A DNA stretch of 64,000 bases. Origin: an uncultured Cyclobacteriaceae bacterium. GTDB lineage: Bacteria > Bacteroidota > Bacteroidia > Cytophagales > Cyclobacteriaceae. A program made the translations under genes and the position numbers. The notes under the pieces are model-generated. The model searched no databases, was not told the DNA's origin, and saw only the letters and a program-made list of their open reading frames with translations. The DNA lies in assembly GCA_947492745.1 (NCBI GenBank), contig CANLOE010000016.1:16513-80512 (forward strand). The letters are read 5' to 3'. Shown one piece after another: positions 1 to 9,545 of the stretch (the stretch's first letter is position 1; the number at the start of each line of letters is the position of its first letter).

Positions 1-626
1 CTAAGTGTGCGTACGTCCTTTACCCCCATTTCCATCAGAAACTGCCCTGTCTTTTTGCCGATCATGGGTATTTTTCGTATCGACAAAGGGGCCAGAAATT
101 CCCGCTCCTCTCCCTGAAGGATATGTTTCTCTCCATTGGGCTTGAACTCTCCAGTAGCTACCTTAGAGACTAGCTTGTTGACGGATAGGCCCATGGATAT
201 CGGAAGGCCGCTGTTTTTGATGATGGAGCTGCGCAGCTCCTTGCCCCAGAGATAGGCAGACCCCATAAAGCGATCCATACCACTGATATCTATGTAAAAC
301 TCATCGATGGAGGCTTTTTCGTATAAAGGTGAAGCTTCAGCGATGATGTCCGTTACCAGCTTGGAATAATTACTGTAAGCCTCCATATCACCTGAAATGA
401 CCAGGGCATCGGGACAGAGCTGTAAGGCCATGCCCGTAGGCATGGCCGAATGCACTCCGAACTTTCTGGCTTCGTAGCTACAGGAGGCCACAACGCCCCT
501 CTTACCCCGCCCGCCAATAATCAAAGGCTTACCGCGCAATTGAGGATTGCGCAAACACTCCACAGCAACAAAAAAAGCATCCAAATCCATATGTATGATG
601 GCTCGGGTAAAATCGCCCTGAATCAT
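1..626 (-). CDS. dinB: DNA polymerase IV (Y-family translesion polymerase), 3' end cut by window edge
   Basis: Error-prone Y-family DNA polymerase that copies past lesions. The ATG is at 626 and the frame is open to base 1, giving about 208 residues of a usual 350-400. The first metal-binding motif MDLDAFFVAVE lies at residues 13-23. The catalytic SIDEFY motif carries D108 and E109. The conserved steric region SYEARKFGVHSAMP (50-63) and the start of the thumb/HhH region (IPMIGKKTG) are also present. This combination is specific to DinB, not UmuC, which usually has a LexA partner; none is seen here. No clear neighbour operon. The little-finger domain lies outside the window, so integrity of the full gene cannot be judged. 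Confidence 0.95.
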   Translation of the reverse strand, partial: MIQGDFTRAIIHMDLDAFFVAVECLRNPQLRGKPLIIGGRGKRGVVASCSYEARKFGVHSAMPTGMALQLCPDALVISGDMEAYSNYSKLVTDIIAEASPLYEKASIDEFYIDISGMDRFMGSAYLWGKELRSSIIKNSGLPISMGLSVNKLVSKVATGEFKPNGEKHILQGEEREFLAPLSIRKIPMIGKKTGQFLMEMGVKDVRTL

Positions 627-1485
627 ATCTTATTATTTTTAACTAATATACTAATTTTAATAGTAAAATCGAGTCATCAATACATGAATGTCTAAAAAAG
701 AGAGATGAAAAAATACCGTAGTACTTTTTCATCTCAAAAAAACCTCATTTACACTGACTGCCAATACATTACAATCAAAAGAAAGGTTTGGGTAATTTCA
801 GCGGGCCGATGAGTAAATAACGTCAAGCAAAAATGAAATGAGAAATCGGCAGAAGGAGAATCCTTGATAAAATAATATGGTGTACAGTTGTCATTGAACC
901 CAAAATGATCAATAGCCTTCCTATTGCGAACATAAATCACTTCAAAATCACTGATTTTACGCTGCGCAGGCTCGTCTCCTTAGTGATACAAAAGCCTCCT
1001 CACCTAAACCGCTGATTTTATTGCACTTTATACGCTCATCACACAATCCTATTGATCAATTTGGGTTGAAGTCCTCATAACGAAACTCCAATGCACAATT
1101 CGGGTAAAGGTTTTTCTATAAACAGAATCCTACCGAAAAGAAATTCCTTATCCCTAAAATCAATGACGCTTGCATATAATCCAACAGGAGCCATTATTTT
1201 ATCATCGTATATCCACTTCTCAAGTTGCTCCGCTACTCTTCTATTCTATATCTTAGTGGAAAGGTTCACTACGGACATACGGACAGCTGTCCCGTAACGA
1301 TGAGGGTATTCGGTCACAGAGCGGTTCTCAAAGACTGTTCTGAAGCTATATCCGAACTTGTCACTGGGTATTTGAGCTAAAGACAAGCTTAGACTGCTTG
1401 CCTTCGGTGCATTACATTCGGGTATAGTCAAGCCATTGTATACTAATAGGGGAAATCTTCGTTATCAAAAGAGACTATTTTTAGA
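627..1485. other. Gene-free spacer with element A copy and relic repeats
   Basis: No convincing coding sequence. It contains one full family A element (898-1065). A stretch at about 780-890 weakly resembles family C on the minus strand. The remainder up to the next gene shows no recognisable structure. Confidence 0.5.
898..1065. repeat. Family A short mobile-looking element, subtype with CGATCAATTTGGG end
   Basis: A 168-bp non-coding element starting ACCCAAAATGATCAATAG and ending with its inverted counterpart CTATTGATCAATTTGGG. It is flanked by TTGA on both sides (894-897 and 1066-1069), as expected for a 4-bp target duplication. The interior closely matches the copy at 21275-21442. Confidence 0.8.
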
Positions 1486-2136
1486 ATGAAGCAAGAGCGA
1501 TTTTACATTATTTTTTTTAGTACAGGTATTGTCCTTTTATTGGCATTCTTATGCAGCCTATCAGTACAGGCACAAAGTTACGGAACCACTTTAGGGCTGC
1601 GTTTCGGTAATAATAACCTGACCCGTACAATAGGCCTGAGCATGCAGCACCGTATCTTCAAAAAAGCAACCCTTGAAGGCATCGTACAATCGGACTTTAG
1701 CAATAATACTACCGCCCACGCCCTTATCGAACAGCATCACGGTTTTCTGACAAAACGTTTTAACATCTATGCCGGTACGGGCATAGCCTTGGGCAGCGAG
1801 GAGAGCGAGGTAAAAGACCCTATGACCAAAGAACTGGTACGCACTTTTGGCAATGCCACTGTGGGTGTCGATTTGATTCTGGGGATAGAATTCACCCTTT
1901 TGCACTATAACTTTTCACTGGATTATAAGCCTAACTTCAATATGGTAGGGCGAGAAGAATGGTACCGCGGTCAAGTTGGATTTTCGGCACGTTCGGTACT
2001 GGTCACAGGCGCAAAACAGAATAAAAAAAGGCGTAAAAGAGCTAGGGGCAGAAAGAAAAAACAAAAAACAAAAGATAAGGAAGAAACACCTCTATTCGGA
2101 GATTTCTTTCAAAAAGTATTTAAAAAGAAAAACTAA
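1486..2136 (+). CDS. Small predicted outer-membrane beta-barrel protein with basic C-terminal tail
   Basis: 216 residues. The N-terminus (1-30) is a typical signal peptide, with hydrophobic LLLAFLCSLS and a VQAQS cleavage region. Residues about 32-175 alternate polar and hydrophobic residues in a pattern of transmembrane beta strands (GTTLGLRFG, RTIGLSMQH, FNIYAGTGIALG, GVDLILGIEFTL, YRGQVGFSARS), as in small Bacteroidota outer-membrane proteins. The last 40 residues are very rich in Lys/Arg (RRKRARGRKKKQ) and end in a hydrophobic FGDFFQKVF segment. I cannot assign it to a named family. The basic tail after the barrel is unusual. It stands alone on the plus strand, with no clear operon partner. 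Confidence 0.7.
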   Translation: MKQERFYIIFFSTGIVLLLAFLCSLSVQAQSYGTTLGLRFGNNNLTRTIGLSMQHRIFKKATLEGIVQSDFSNNTTAHALIEQHHGFLTKRFNIYAGTGIALGSEESEVKDPMTKELVRTFGNATVGVDLILGIEFTLLHYNFSLDYKPNFNMVGREEWYRGQVGFSARSVLVTGAKQNKKRRKRARGRKKKQKTKDKEETPLFGDFFQKVFKKKN

Positions 2137-2289
2137 AGAAGGCATATCAGGATTATCAGAGGTATCACTTTAATCCAAAGTCATGCGTTCAGTTCACTAT
2201 GCTGTCTATCTCCATAGGTATTCATGGATCATCGATTTCGCCCTTCTATTACAACTGTAAAAACATCAAATCAATTAAGAGCCTGTTTA

Positions 2290-2456
2290 AACCCAGATCA
2301 TGCATTGGAACTTCGTAACGAGGGTTTAAATAGCAATATATCAGGGAGTTTTATTGGATTTTGCATAGCACCGCTATGGTGAATTCAAAAAACGTAGTAC
2401 AACGGCCGGTTTGCAGCTATTTAGACCCGCAGTAGATTTTCAATGCATGATCCGGG
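2290..2456. repeat. Family A short element, full copy
   Basis: 167 bp from AACCCAGATCATGCATTG to its inverted end CAATGCATGATCCGGG, flanked by TTTA on each side (2286-2289 and 2457-2460). The interior is a long imperfect palindrome with the core GCATAGCACCGCTATG. Confidence 0.85.
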
Positions 2457-2621
2457 TTTAACCGTATCTCTTTCATTTTCTTATGTACTGCGTAGGATTC
2501 GTTGAAATTTCCGCAGATAGCACTGCTATCTTTATGAAGGGAGATGTGGCAGTACAGAAGGGTGAGTATTTCAGGCCATCAGAAGTAAAAATGTTAAATT
2601 CAGGGATTTCAACAAAGAACT

Positions 2622-3143
2622 TCACTCGTCTTCCAAAGATAACCGAATCTTTGCCAATGCTTTGTGCATCAGTTTTTCTATGGCCTTGACCGATACATTT
2701 GATACCTCTGCAATTTCTTTGTAAGTCTTTTTTTCAATCCTGTTCAGAAGGTAGACTTCCCTTTGTCTATCGGGCAATTTTGAAATAGCGGATTCCAAAC
2801 GCTGCATATATTCTTTTTCCAGCAATAGGAATTCGGGAGATTCGGCACTGGCAGATTTTTGTTGATACATGGTAATATCTGCATGCTTCATCTTGACCTG
2901 CTCATGCCTTTTAACACTAATGCTCAGGTTGTTTGCCACAGTATAGAGATAACTCTTGGCCTTTTCGGGCATGACTTGATCACAATTGTCCCATAGTTTG
3001 ACAAAAGCCTCTTGAACTATATCTTCGGCCTGCTCACGGTCTCCAAACTTGTAGTAAAGATAATCACGTAAAAACCTTGCCTGCTCCTTGAAAAAAGAGG
3101 CAAATCGAGATTCTTCGCATATGGAGTTATTGATTTTGGGCAT
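2622..3143 (-). CDS. ECF-type RNA polymerase sigma-70 factor, orphan
   Basis: Extracytoplasmic-function sigma factor directing RNA polymerase to alternative promoters. Region 2 is seen in DYLYYKFGDREQAEDIVQEA and region 4 (helix-turn-helix) in LPDRQREVYLL followed by TYKEIAEVSNVSVKAIEKLM. The first ATG of the frame is at 3143 (173 residues); an upstream TTG at 3191 would add 16 residues that look unlike the family. In Bacteroidota such factors usually sit next to a FecR-type anti-sigma and a SusC/TonB gene. Neither is adjacent here, so its regulator is unknown. Length and both domains look intact. Confidence 0.93.
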   Translation of the reverse strand: MPKINNSICEESRFASFFKEQARFLRDYLYYKFGDREQAEDIVQEAFVKLWDNCDQVMPEKAKSYLYTVANNLSISVKRHEQVKMKHADITMYQQKSASAESPEFLLLEKEYMQRLESAISKLPDRQREVYLLNRIEKKTYKEIAEVSNVSVKAIEKLMHKALAKIRLSLEDE

Positions 3144-3191
3144 TGTATTTTCACTAATGGTCAAAACTACTATTTTTTTCTTGTAAGACAA

Positions 3192-3645
3192 GCCTTGATA
3201 AAAGACAAGATATTAGTTTTAAACAATGCATTATAAAAAAAGATTTTTTTGCTTAAAGGGGTAGGGTTATTTTAAACAAGCCCGTTTTATATACGCAAAC
3301 AAGAGTACAAAGAAAACCCCGAAAGATGATACTACTCTTGTAAATCAATTGGATGTTACAGTAGCACTGCACTAATTTAGCACAGCAACGCTGTTTTTCA
3401 CCTCGAAAACAATATCTTAGAAGAGGTGATTTTACCATTTGAGGCATCATGATTTTGGGATGACAGAGGAGATGAAAATCAGATAGTATTGAACTCAACG
3501 GTTGTGACAAAAGTATATATATAGGATTAGTTTTTCACAAAAAATCAATACCTTTATCATTAGTTAACCAAGGAGTTAAACCCGACTAGTTGGCCCAGTG
3601 GAAATCTTAAGAGTAAATTTTATGTAAATGGTCTACACCTAAGTA
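3192..3645. other. Gene-free spacer
   Basis: Separates the divergent sigma factor and lipoprotein genes. AT-rich with no recognisable repeat, RNA or gene; it must hold the promoters of both neighbours. Confidence 0.4.
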
Positions 3646-4866
3646 ATGAAAAAAAAATCAACCATACTACTACTTTTTGCACTGCTGTGGCTAAGCTATG
3701 GTTGTATAAAGGAAGACCTTGAGTTTCCCAACGTGGAACCAAGAGAACTTCCCCCCAGTATTTCATTGATTGCATTACTAGATGCCTTAGAGAACGATAA
3801 GGACGAACATTTGGAGGTATTGAGGGATTTTGTTGATTTTGTATATCCACTCTCCCTACAGTTGAACACTGGCCCCAGGATAGAAGTAAAGTCCCTAGAG
3901 GCATTATTGGATATCGCCAGAAGCCAGAATAAAGACTTTTATGCTCTGGGAGTTCAATTCCCCTTTCAGGTCACTATTTCCGGTGATTTAAAAACCATTG
4001 AAAATGAAAGTGAGTTTGATGTTTTTATTCGTGCATGCGGCGTAACCTCATTCAATGATCAGTTTTTCTCTGATTATCTTCAATGTTTCGATTTCTCTTA
4101 CCCGATACAATTGACAGAAGAGAATGGTACAAAAACCACTATCCCTTCATCTGAAGACCTCAATAGGTTCGTAGGTATTCGTACTTTGGGGTTAGGAGTG
4201 GATTTCGCATTTCCTTTTGTTTTAACAAGGCTGGATTCACAAAACAGTCCCATCACTATAAACTCATACAAAGGGTTTTATGAACAGTTGCGTACCTGTA
4301 CGCCTATCGTTATCGATGAATGCCCTGAAAATATCAATCTTATCATTACCCCTATTGGTGAAAATGTCTTTCGTTTTGATCTCGGCTTTGAATTCGCAGG
4401 AGGTGATGATAAACTGTTCTGGCAAATCAATGGAGTGGGCAATGCTCAATTTGTCAATGGATGGGAAGATAACTATAATAGAAGCTATGAATACCTCTTC
4501 GACCCGGGATTGTATGAAGTCTGCATGAAATTGGTAACCCCGGAGTGTCCAGATGGCGTTGAATACTGCCATCCAATAATAGAAGCCATAGACCTCTGCC
4601 CCGAACTGAGTTTCAATTTTGAAAATATCACAGGAAATACCTATAATTTTTTTGCTGACTTCGAGTCGAAAGACGAAATCGAGTACACTTGGATTATATT
4701 ATTCAAAGAAAACACCTTGTTAGAGGAAGATGAAGGACCTGATGGAGACGATGAACTGGAGTATACCTTTGCGGAACCAGGGGAATATCACGTCTTTATT
4801 TATAGTGACAATCCGCCCGGTTGTGGCAAGGCGGTATCCTACGAAAGAACCATTGTTATTATCTGA
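3646..4866 (+). CDS. Lipoprotein with two PKD-like domains
   Basis: 406 residues. The N-terminus KKKSTILLLFALLWLSYGC is a lipoprotein signal peptide with lipidated Cys at about residue 20, so the protein is membrane anchored. Residues about 30-220 are a unique helical/beta region. Residues about 220-310 and 315-406 are Ig-like repeats of PKD type, each with a Trp core (LFWQINGVG and YTWIILFKE) and a closing tyrosine-corner stretch (SYEYLFDPGLYEVCM; LEYTFAEPGEYHVFIY). Paired cysteines near the end may form disulfides. PKD domains serve in adhesion or substrate presentation on the Bacteroidota surface; the precise role is unknown. It is followed by a decayed lipoprotein gene, which may once have been co-transcribed. 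Confidence 0.75.
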   Translation: MKKKSTILLLFALLWLSYGCIKEDLEFPNVEPRELPPSISLIALLDALENDKDEHLEVLRDFVDFVYPLSLQLNTGPRIEVKSLEALLDIARSQNKDFYALGVQFPFQVTISGDLKTIENESEFDVFIRACGVTSFNDQFFSDYLQCFDFSYPIQLTEENGTKTTIPSSEDLNRFVGIRTLGLGVDFAFPFVLTRLDSQNSPITINSYKGFYEQLRTCTPIVIDECPENINLIITPIGENVFRFDLGFEFAGGDDKLFWQINGVGNAQFVNGWEDNYNRSYEYLFDPGLYEVCMKLVTPECPDGVEYCHPIIEAIDLCPELSFNFENITGNTYNFFADFESKDEIEYTWIILFKENTLLEEDEGPDGDDELEYTFAEPGEYHVFIYSDNPPGCGKAVSYERTIVII

Positions 4867-4957
4867 TTGTCTTTCGTGCTACCCGTCCATTGAACCATTT
4901 CCTCCCTTTGGTTCGATAATGCATTTTATTACTACAAGAAATAGGAAAGAAAAATTT

Positions 4958-5231
4958 ATGTTACGAAAAAGAAATTGGGCTTATTTGTAATCGGTCTTAT
5001 CTCTTGCGATGAACCTGATGATATGAATATAGATGTAAATCCGGATAATCAAGAAACACCGGAAGTAAGGGCGACAAAGTCAAAGCTGATTGGAGAGTGG
5101 AAGCTGGCCGTAGTGAAGTAGATGGAAAACTGATAGAGAAGGAAGAGTTCGCTTTTCTGAAAGAATCATCCGGATTTACCCTAGGGCCATTACCTGTAAT
5201 GGTTTCCTATTTTATTTTGAAAATGCCTTAA
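4958..5231 (+). pseudogene. Decayed lipocalin-like lipoprotein gene
   Basis: One frame reads LGLFVIGLISCDEPDD, a lipoprotein signal and lipobox, then about 30 residues later SKLIGEWKLAVVK before a TAG. The neighbouring frame continues with EVDGKLIEKEEFAFLKESSG and ends at 5231. LIGEWKL followed by a hydrophilic EVDGK stretch is the start of the lipocalin-like domain common in Bacteroidota lipoproteins. The in-frame start codon is lost, there is at least one frameshift near 5115, and the C-terminal half is missing. It is short and clearly non-functional. The family call rests on a small number of residues. Confidence 0.6.
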
Positions 5232-5276
5232 TTGTCTGTGTTCATTAGTCACTCACCGATGGTGAAGTAGCATAAA

Positions 5277-5443
5277 CCCGGATCATACGTTGGAACTTCG
5301 TCACGAGAGTTTAAATAGCAATAAATCAGGGAGTTTTATTGGATTTAGCATAGCACCGCTATGGTGAATTCAAAAAACGTAGTGCAACGACCGATTTGCA
5401 GCTATTTAGATCCGCTGTAGATTTCCCAATGCATGATCCGAGA
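5277..5443. repeat. Family A short element, full copy
   Basis: 167 bp with the usual termini (CCCGGATCATACGTTGGAA and its inverted partner), flanked by TAAA on both sides (5273-5276 and 5444-5447). It lies just downstream of the convergent DUF4157 gene. Confidence 0.85.
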
Positions 5444-5474
5444 TAAAATTACACGTGAAAAAATCCTTCGCGAT

Positions 5475-7892
5475 TCAATACTTCGGCATGGGTTCAGTGA
5501 GTTCCGGAAGATATTTTTCCTTTAGGCCGACCACCATTCGGCAATAAGTGCGATAGGCAAATTCATCATCCCCTCTTTTGATGGCATCAACACAGCTTTC
5601 GATAACACGATATAAGTTTTTTAGGATACTTCCGCAATCAGGTCGGGCCTGTATGGCCGAAACAATCTGTGGTGAATGTTCATAGTAGAGATCGATCAGC
5701 TCCTGTCCGTTGGTTTTCTGGAGCAAATAGGTATCTCTGAACGCTCGGAGCAAAGTCAATGCCTCGCAGTCATCATCCATCCCCATATACGTTACACAGG
5801 CTGTGGTGATATAACAATGCCCTCTCCTTTGTGGCCGTGCTTGCGCCTGTTGTGCCGCCGCTTTCCTGTCCTCTTCTTCTTTTTTGAGCTTCTGAACTCC
5901 TGTAAGCCATTCTACCTGGACCAACTGCGATATCCAGTTTGGGTCTGTCAATGCTCCTTTCACATCGCTATCCGGTGATATAGGGTCTCCGCCCTCTCCG
6001 TAAAACTCCATCATGAGGGGCATAAATGCCATAGGACCTGTAATCGCGGGCACCATTCCCGGATTAAAGTCATAGCCCCTTTTTTCCAGGCCTTCTGCGA
6101 TCTTGCCAATCATAAAATTCAAAAAGCGTTGATTTTTAGGTGCGACCACCAGGTTATTGGATAGATCTCCTTTCATGTACCTGACCATGGCTGCAATTCT
6201 GGTTTTTTCGGACAGTACCTCATCCGATGTCATTACATCCATGGTGTTGGCCTGGTCCTTGGTCGTTTGTGGTAGTGCCACGTCAGTAGCTACCTCCAGT
6301 TTCGTGGTAAACATTTTACTAAAGGCAGCCCTGATGCCTCTTCCCAGATCATCTTTATCCGCATCCGGGCTCGTCAGGTTTGCCCCTCCCCTACTTGCAA
6401 CTGTACTAAGTCCACTTTGCAGGTTGCGCTCCATATCGCCTATATACTGGATATTAGGACCAAAAGCTGGTATTGAGTGGTCATCTGACATGGTCATGTC
6501 CCAATCGTCAACATTGGCATCGCCCAGATTTAAGTCCACATCCATATAGATACCGCCCTGCTGTAGTAGGATAGAATAGCGTGCCAGGTCCGACATCATC
6601 GTAAAGCCACCTTTGGGGTCTGTATCAGCTTTTCCCAGAGCGATATCATAGGTCGGCTTCACACGTGCGTCGACCACGTTTCCCAAATCCCTACGGATAG
6701 TAAAGTTCGGGTTTTCGGCCAATGCAGTGACCCGTGCCGCTCCACCCAAAAAACCACATTTTCTGCTGTCTGTCCATAGGATGACCTGCCAACCTTCTTT
6801 GTCATGGACACTAGCGTAGATGGCCTCTATATTCTCCTGTTCTTTAGCGCCCAGGTTATCCCCTACCCAAATCAGGTGTATGGTTTTGGCCACTTGGACT
6901 TTTTCACTATCCCGCTGGTAACGGTTGACGATGGTCTGCACGTTGATGAGGTTTGCCCTGTCTTTCTTCCTTACGGTATATACCAATAAGCGGTTGAGGT
7001 CCTGTCTTCCCGCAGCCTCATTGGCCCTGACATAAGCTTCAATCGCCACCAGATCATTGGTGTCCAGTTCCTGAGTGTTCGTAGGTGCATCGGAATAGAC
7101 CCCCAAGGCTACCCTTTGCACGGTTGGCCCATGCCCTAGTGTAGCCGCTTCTAATCTGCCCGTCGATTTTGCGGATGATGATGTCGGGTACTGCATTGCT
7201 TTTGCTCCCATTACATCGGCCTCTCGCTCTAGAGCCATATCATCATTGATAGGTATGTTTCGGTTCAGGGCACCGTTCTGCTTTACCCGCCCCTGTTTCT
7301 GCTGGACTACATGCCAGGCTTCATGAGGGAGGTGCTGTTCCTGGCCCGGGGCCAAATGGATATGGTTTCCCTGTGCAAATGCATGTGCCTGTAGCTGTGC
7401 AGGTTTACTGGACTGAAAATGAACACGGACATCGTCCATAGCATGGCCCGATAGGTTTTCCAGACCGGACATCAGTGAAAATGGTAATGGACGAGTGATG
7501 CCCGCCCTTTCGCTGTTCAGTGTTTTATCCTTAGGTGTGTCGACTTTGGCCTGTAAAGGTGCTATATCGATTTTCTTTGCTTGTATCGTCCCTATAGCTG
7601 TGAACGGGCCATTTTGCTGCGAAGACGCTGTCGGTTCGTCTTGGACCGAGTCTCTTTGTAACATTGAAGTGTTGTCAGTGGGGACAGCTAACTTTTGGGA
7701 GAGTTCCTCTTGTGTTGAGGTCGGGGACTTTCGCATTAACTGAGCTATGATCTTGGCCTGAGGTGATCTGTTTTGACCGTTGCGCAGTTCATCCTGCAAT
7801 ACACTGTTTGGTAGGGCGGGATTATTTTTAGGCTGATGCTGGGCTGATTTGTTATTTCCTTTACTATCACGGTGTTGTTTAGGTATAAACAT
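5475..7892 (-). CDS. DUF4157 (eCIS-core) protein with TcdA/TcdB-like glycosyltransferase and CFI-box-like C-terminus
   Basis: 805 residues, toxin-like. Residues 1-140 are Gln/Ser/Asn rich and low complexity. Residues about 135-235 form a DUF4157 domain: SGHAMDDVRVHF, then HLPHEAWHVVQQ with the HExxH zinc motif at 190-194 and EREAD at 222-226. Residues about 330-470 match the DxD-type sugar transferase fold of large clostridial toxins and Gly_transf_sug proteins: KTIHLIWVGDN (336-346), SDLARYSILLQQGGIYMDVD (434-453) with D451 and D453 as the metal-binding DxD. Residues 691-725 (GHCYITTAC...LLRAFRD) resemble the CFI-box C-terminal domain. No signal peptide. DUF4157 is known as a marker of cargo for contractile injection systems; no such machinery is in this window, so delivery is inferred. 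The gene appears more GC-rich than the spacers around it. Confidence 0.85.
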   Translation of the reverse strand: MFIPKQHRDSKGNNKSAQHQPKNNPALPNSVLQDELRNGQNRSPQAKIIAQLMRKSPTSTQEELSQKLAVPTDNTSMLQRDSVQDEPTASSQQNGPFTAIGTIQAKKIDIAPLQAKVDTPKDKTLNSERAGITRPLPFSLMSGLENLSGHAMDDVRVHFQSSKPAQLQAHAFAQGNHIHLAPGQEQHLPHEAWHVVQQKQGRVKQNGALNRNIPINDDMALEREADVMGAKAMQYPTSSSAKSTGRLEAATLGHGPTVQRVALGVYSDAPTNTQELDTNDLVAIEAYVRANEAAGRQDLNRLLVYTVRKKDRANLINVQTIVNRYQRDSEKVQVAKTIHLIWVGDNLGAKEQENIEAIYASVHDKEGWQVILWTDSRKCGFLGGAARVTALAENPNFTIRRDLGNVVDARVKPTYDIALGKADTDPKGGFTMMSDLARYSILLQQGGIYMDVDLNLGDANVDDWDMTMSDDHSIPAFGPNIQYIGDMERNLQSGLSTVASRGGANLTSPDADKDDLGRGIRAAFSKMFTTKLEVATDVALPQTTKDQANTMDVMTSDEVLSEKTRIAAMVRYMKGDLSNNLVVAPKNQRFLNFMIGKIAEGLEKRGYDFNPGMVPAITGPMAFMPLMMEFYGEGGDPISPDSDVKGALTDPNWISQLVQVEWLTGVQKLKKEEEDRKAAAQQAQARPQRRGHCYITTACVTYMGMDDDCEALTLLRAFRDTYLLQKTNGQELIDLYYEHSPQIVSAIQARPDCGSILKNLYRVIESCVDAIKRGDDEFAYRTYCRMVVGLKEKYLPELTEPMPKY

Positions 7893-8600
7893 AATATCGG
7901 AGGTGATTTTAAAAAAACAGTATCACTAATTTAATAAAAATCAAATATGAAGTCAATTTCAGGTAATTGCTCTATGCTGTTATAAAATATGACTTAAAAT
8001 AGCTTCATAAAATCAAACCATTGCTGAAGAGGCCTCACGTATTTAGATAAATCACTCGTTCTATTGCATCCTGCCTGAGCGATGGAGGGATTTTGAGCGT
8101 TTTAACCCGGATCATGTATTGAAGTGCTTTACACTATTTATAGGCGCGGGATTTCAGAACAGACAGCCTCAGATTGTGCTTTTGAACCCGCATTATGCAT
8201 TAGCCCTTCTATTGCAGCCTTAAATATATGTAAATCAGTAAATTGAATGTGTTTTTCGAATTCACCGTAGCGGTGCTACGCTGAATCCGATAAAACGCCC
8301 TGATTTATTGCTTTTTAAACCCTCGTTACAAAGTTCCAACGCATGATCCGGGATAAATCCTACGAAACAATCACTATTGAGGCGATTTCCGTCCCGTCCA
8401 TCCACAACAAATACCTAATACCAGTGAAAGAAAATCCCTGAAAGTCGGACTACAATATGGGCCGCGAAAATCAGTCAAGGCAGAAGGAATTTTCAGTTTT
8501 CAACGGCGGATTAAAATAATCCGGGAAATATTGACTTTTCGATTTTTTTTAAATTATTTTGCTTTTAATTATAAAAAAATCCAACTCTAAGTAATAAAAT
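7893..8600. other. Gene-free spacer with family A copy and fragments
   Basis: Holds a full but diverged family A element (about 8184-8353) and a shorter A end near 8104-8145 (ACCCGGATCATG). No gene is supported. The last 80 bases are AT-rich and should contain the promoter of the gene starting at 8601. Confidence 0.55.
8184..8353. repeat. Family A short element, diverged copy
   Basis: Starts ACCCGCATTATGCATTAG and ends with the inverted GCATGATCCGGGA. The interior palindrome CACCGTAGCGGTGCTACG is present. The left flank is TTGA; the right flank does not match, so the duplication has decayed or the ends were rearranged. Confidence 0.65.
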
Positions 8601-9545
8601 ATGAGAAACAATATTTTTGGTGTTATCCTGCTGATTTTTTCAGTGACTACCGCTGAGGCACAACTAAATCCCATCAAGAGGTTTGACTTTCACCTGCTAA
8701 AGGATAAGGTACTTTATATCCCCAAATATTCCGAAAGTTCGGATTATGCGAAGCGACTTATCAAAAAAGGGAAGTTTGACAAACTAAAGGATGTCAACCA
8801 AAGGATAGAGGCCTACAACACAATTTGGGAAGAGGCCATGGCAGAGTCTTCCTATGATGCCACTCCCTATGAAATCAAGGAATTTTCTTGGAACAAATTG
8901 GTCAAGGAAAAAAACAAGGAAGCGATGGTGTTGTCCTATAACAGTGATCGATACGGGAATTGGTACGCGCAGATCATGGTCATCACTCCCAAAAAAAGGG
9001 CGATTGCACGAACTGTCATCAATGGTCTGGATCTTTCGAGCAAAGAAGATATCAGGTTGATGATCAACCTGCTCAACCACTCTTTGAGTACCGCAGCCCA
9101 ACTTGAAGAGGAGGGAAACAAATCGATAAAAGCAATAAAAAGTAAATACAAGGAATACTTGGTAACCTTTTTTGAGAGAATGAAGGACATGACCTTTTTG
9201 GTCCCCAAGAGTGAACATAAAAAACCAAAGAAAGCGGAGCAGAGGAATGCCGACCTGGCCGATGCCCTGAAAGCCTGGCATATCAGTAAGTACAAGCTGA
9301 CCTCGAAAAAAGAAGTGGAAGAAAAAAGACTGGAAGGTGATACCGACAGTTACTACTGGAAAAATTTCAATTTTTATACTAAAAGCCCACTGATTACCTA
9401 TCGCCTCAATTATATCCTTACCGCTGAAAAAGATGAAGTTGTCTTTTACTTTATGGGGACGAAACGGTTGAAACCCTCAACTTTGAAGGAAATACAGACC
9501 AAAATCACAAAAAGGGCAATAAGGTTCGGCGCAAAATTGAACTGA
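8601..9545 (+). CDS. Secreted protein of unknown function
   Basis: 314 residues. The signal peptide NNIFGVILLIFSVTTAEAQ is followed by a mixed alpha/beta, lysine-rich body. No domain is recognised. Residues about 165-225 look helical and highly charged (EEEGNKSIKAIKSKYKEYL). It precedes two DUF3857/transglutaminase-type genes on the same strand with a 167-base gap, so it may be part of the same envelope function. The role cannot be given. Confidence 0.7.
   Translation: MRNNIFGVILLIFSVTTAEAQLNPIKRFDFHLLKDKVLYIPKYSESSDYAKRLIKKGKFDKLKDVNQRIEAYNTIWEEAMAESSYDATPYEIKEFSWNKLVKEKNKEAMVLSYNSDRYGNWYAQIMVITPKKRAIARTVINGLDLSSKEDIRLMINLLNHSLSTAAQLEEEGNKSIKAIKSKYKEYLVTFFERMKDMTFLVPKSEHKKPKKAEQRNADLADALKAWHISKYKLTSKKEVEEKRLEGDTDSYYWKNFNFYTKSPLITYRLNYILTAEKDEVVFYFMGTKRLKPSTLKEIQTKITKRAIRFGAKLN

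Noticed and set aside
450..695. Open frame on the plus strand across the start of dinB
   Set aside because: It is antisense to dinB and has no domain or signal; its codons follow the minus-strand gene.
7495..7743. Small frames antisense to the DUF4157 gene
   Set aside because: Shadow frames in a GC-richer gene; the minus-strand gene explains the sequence fully.
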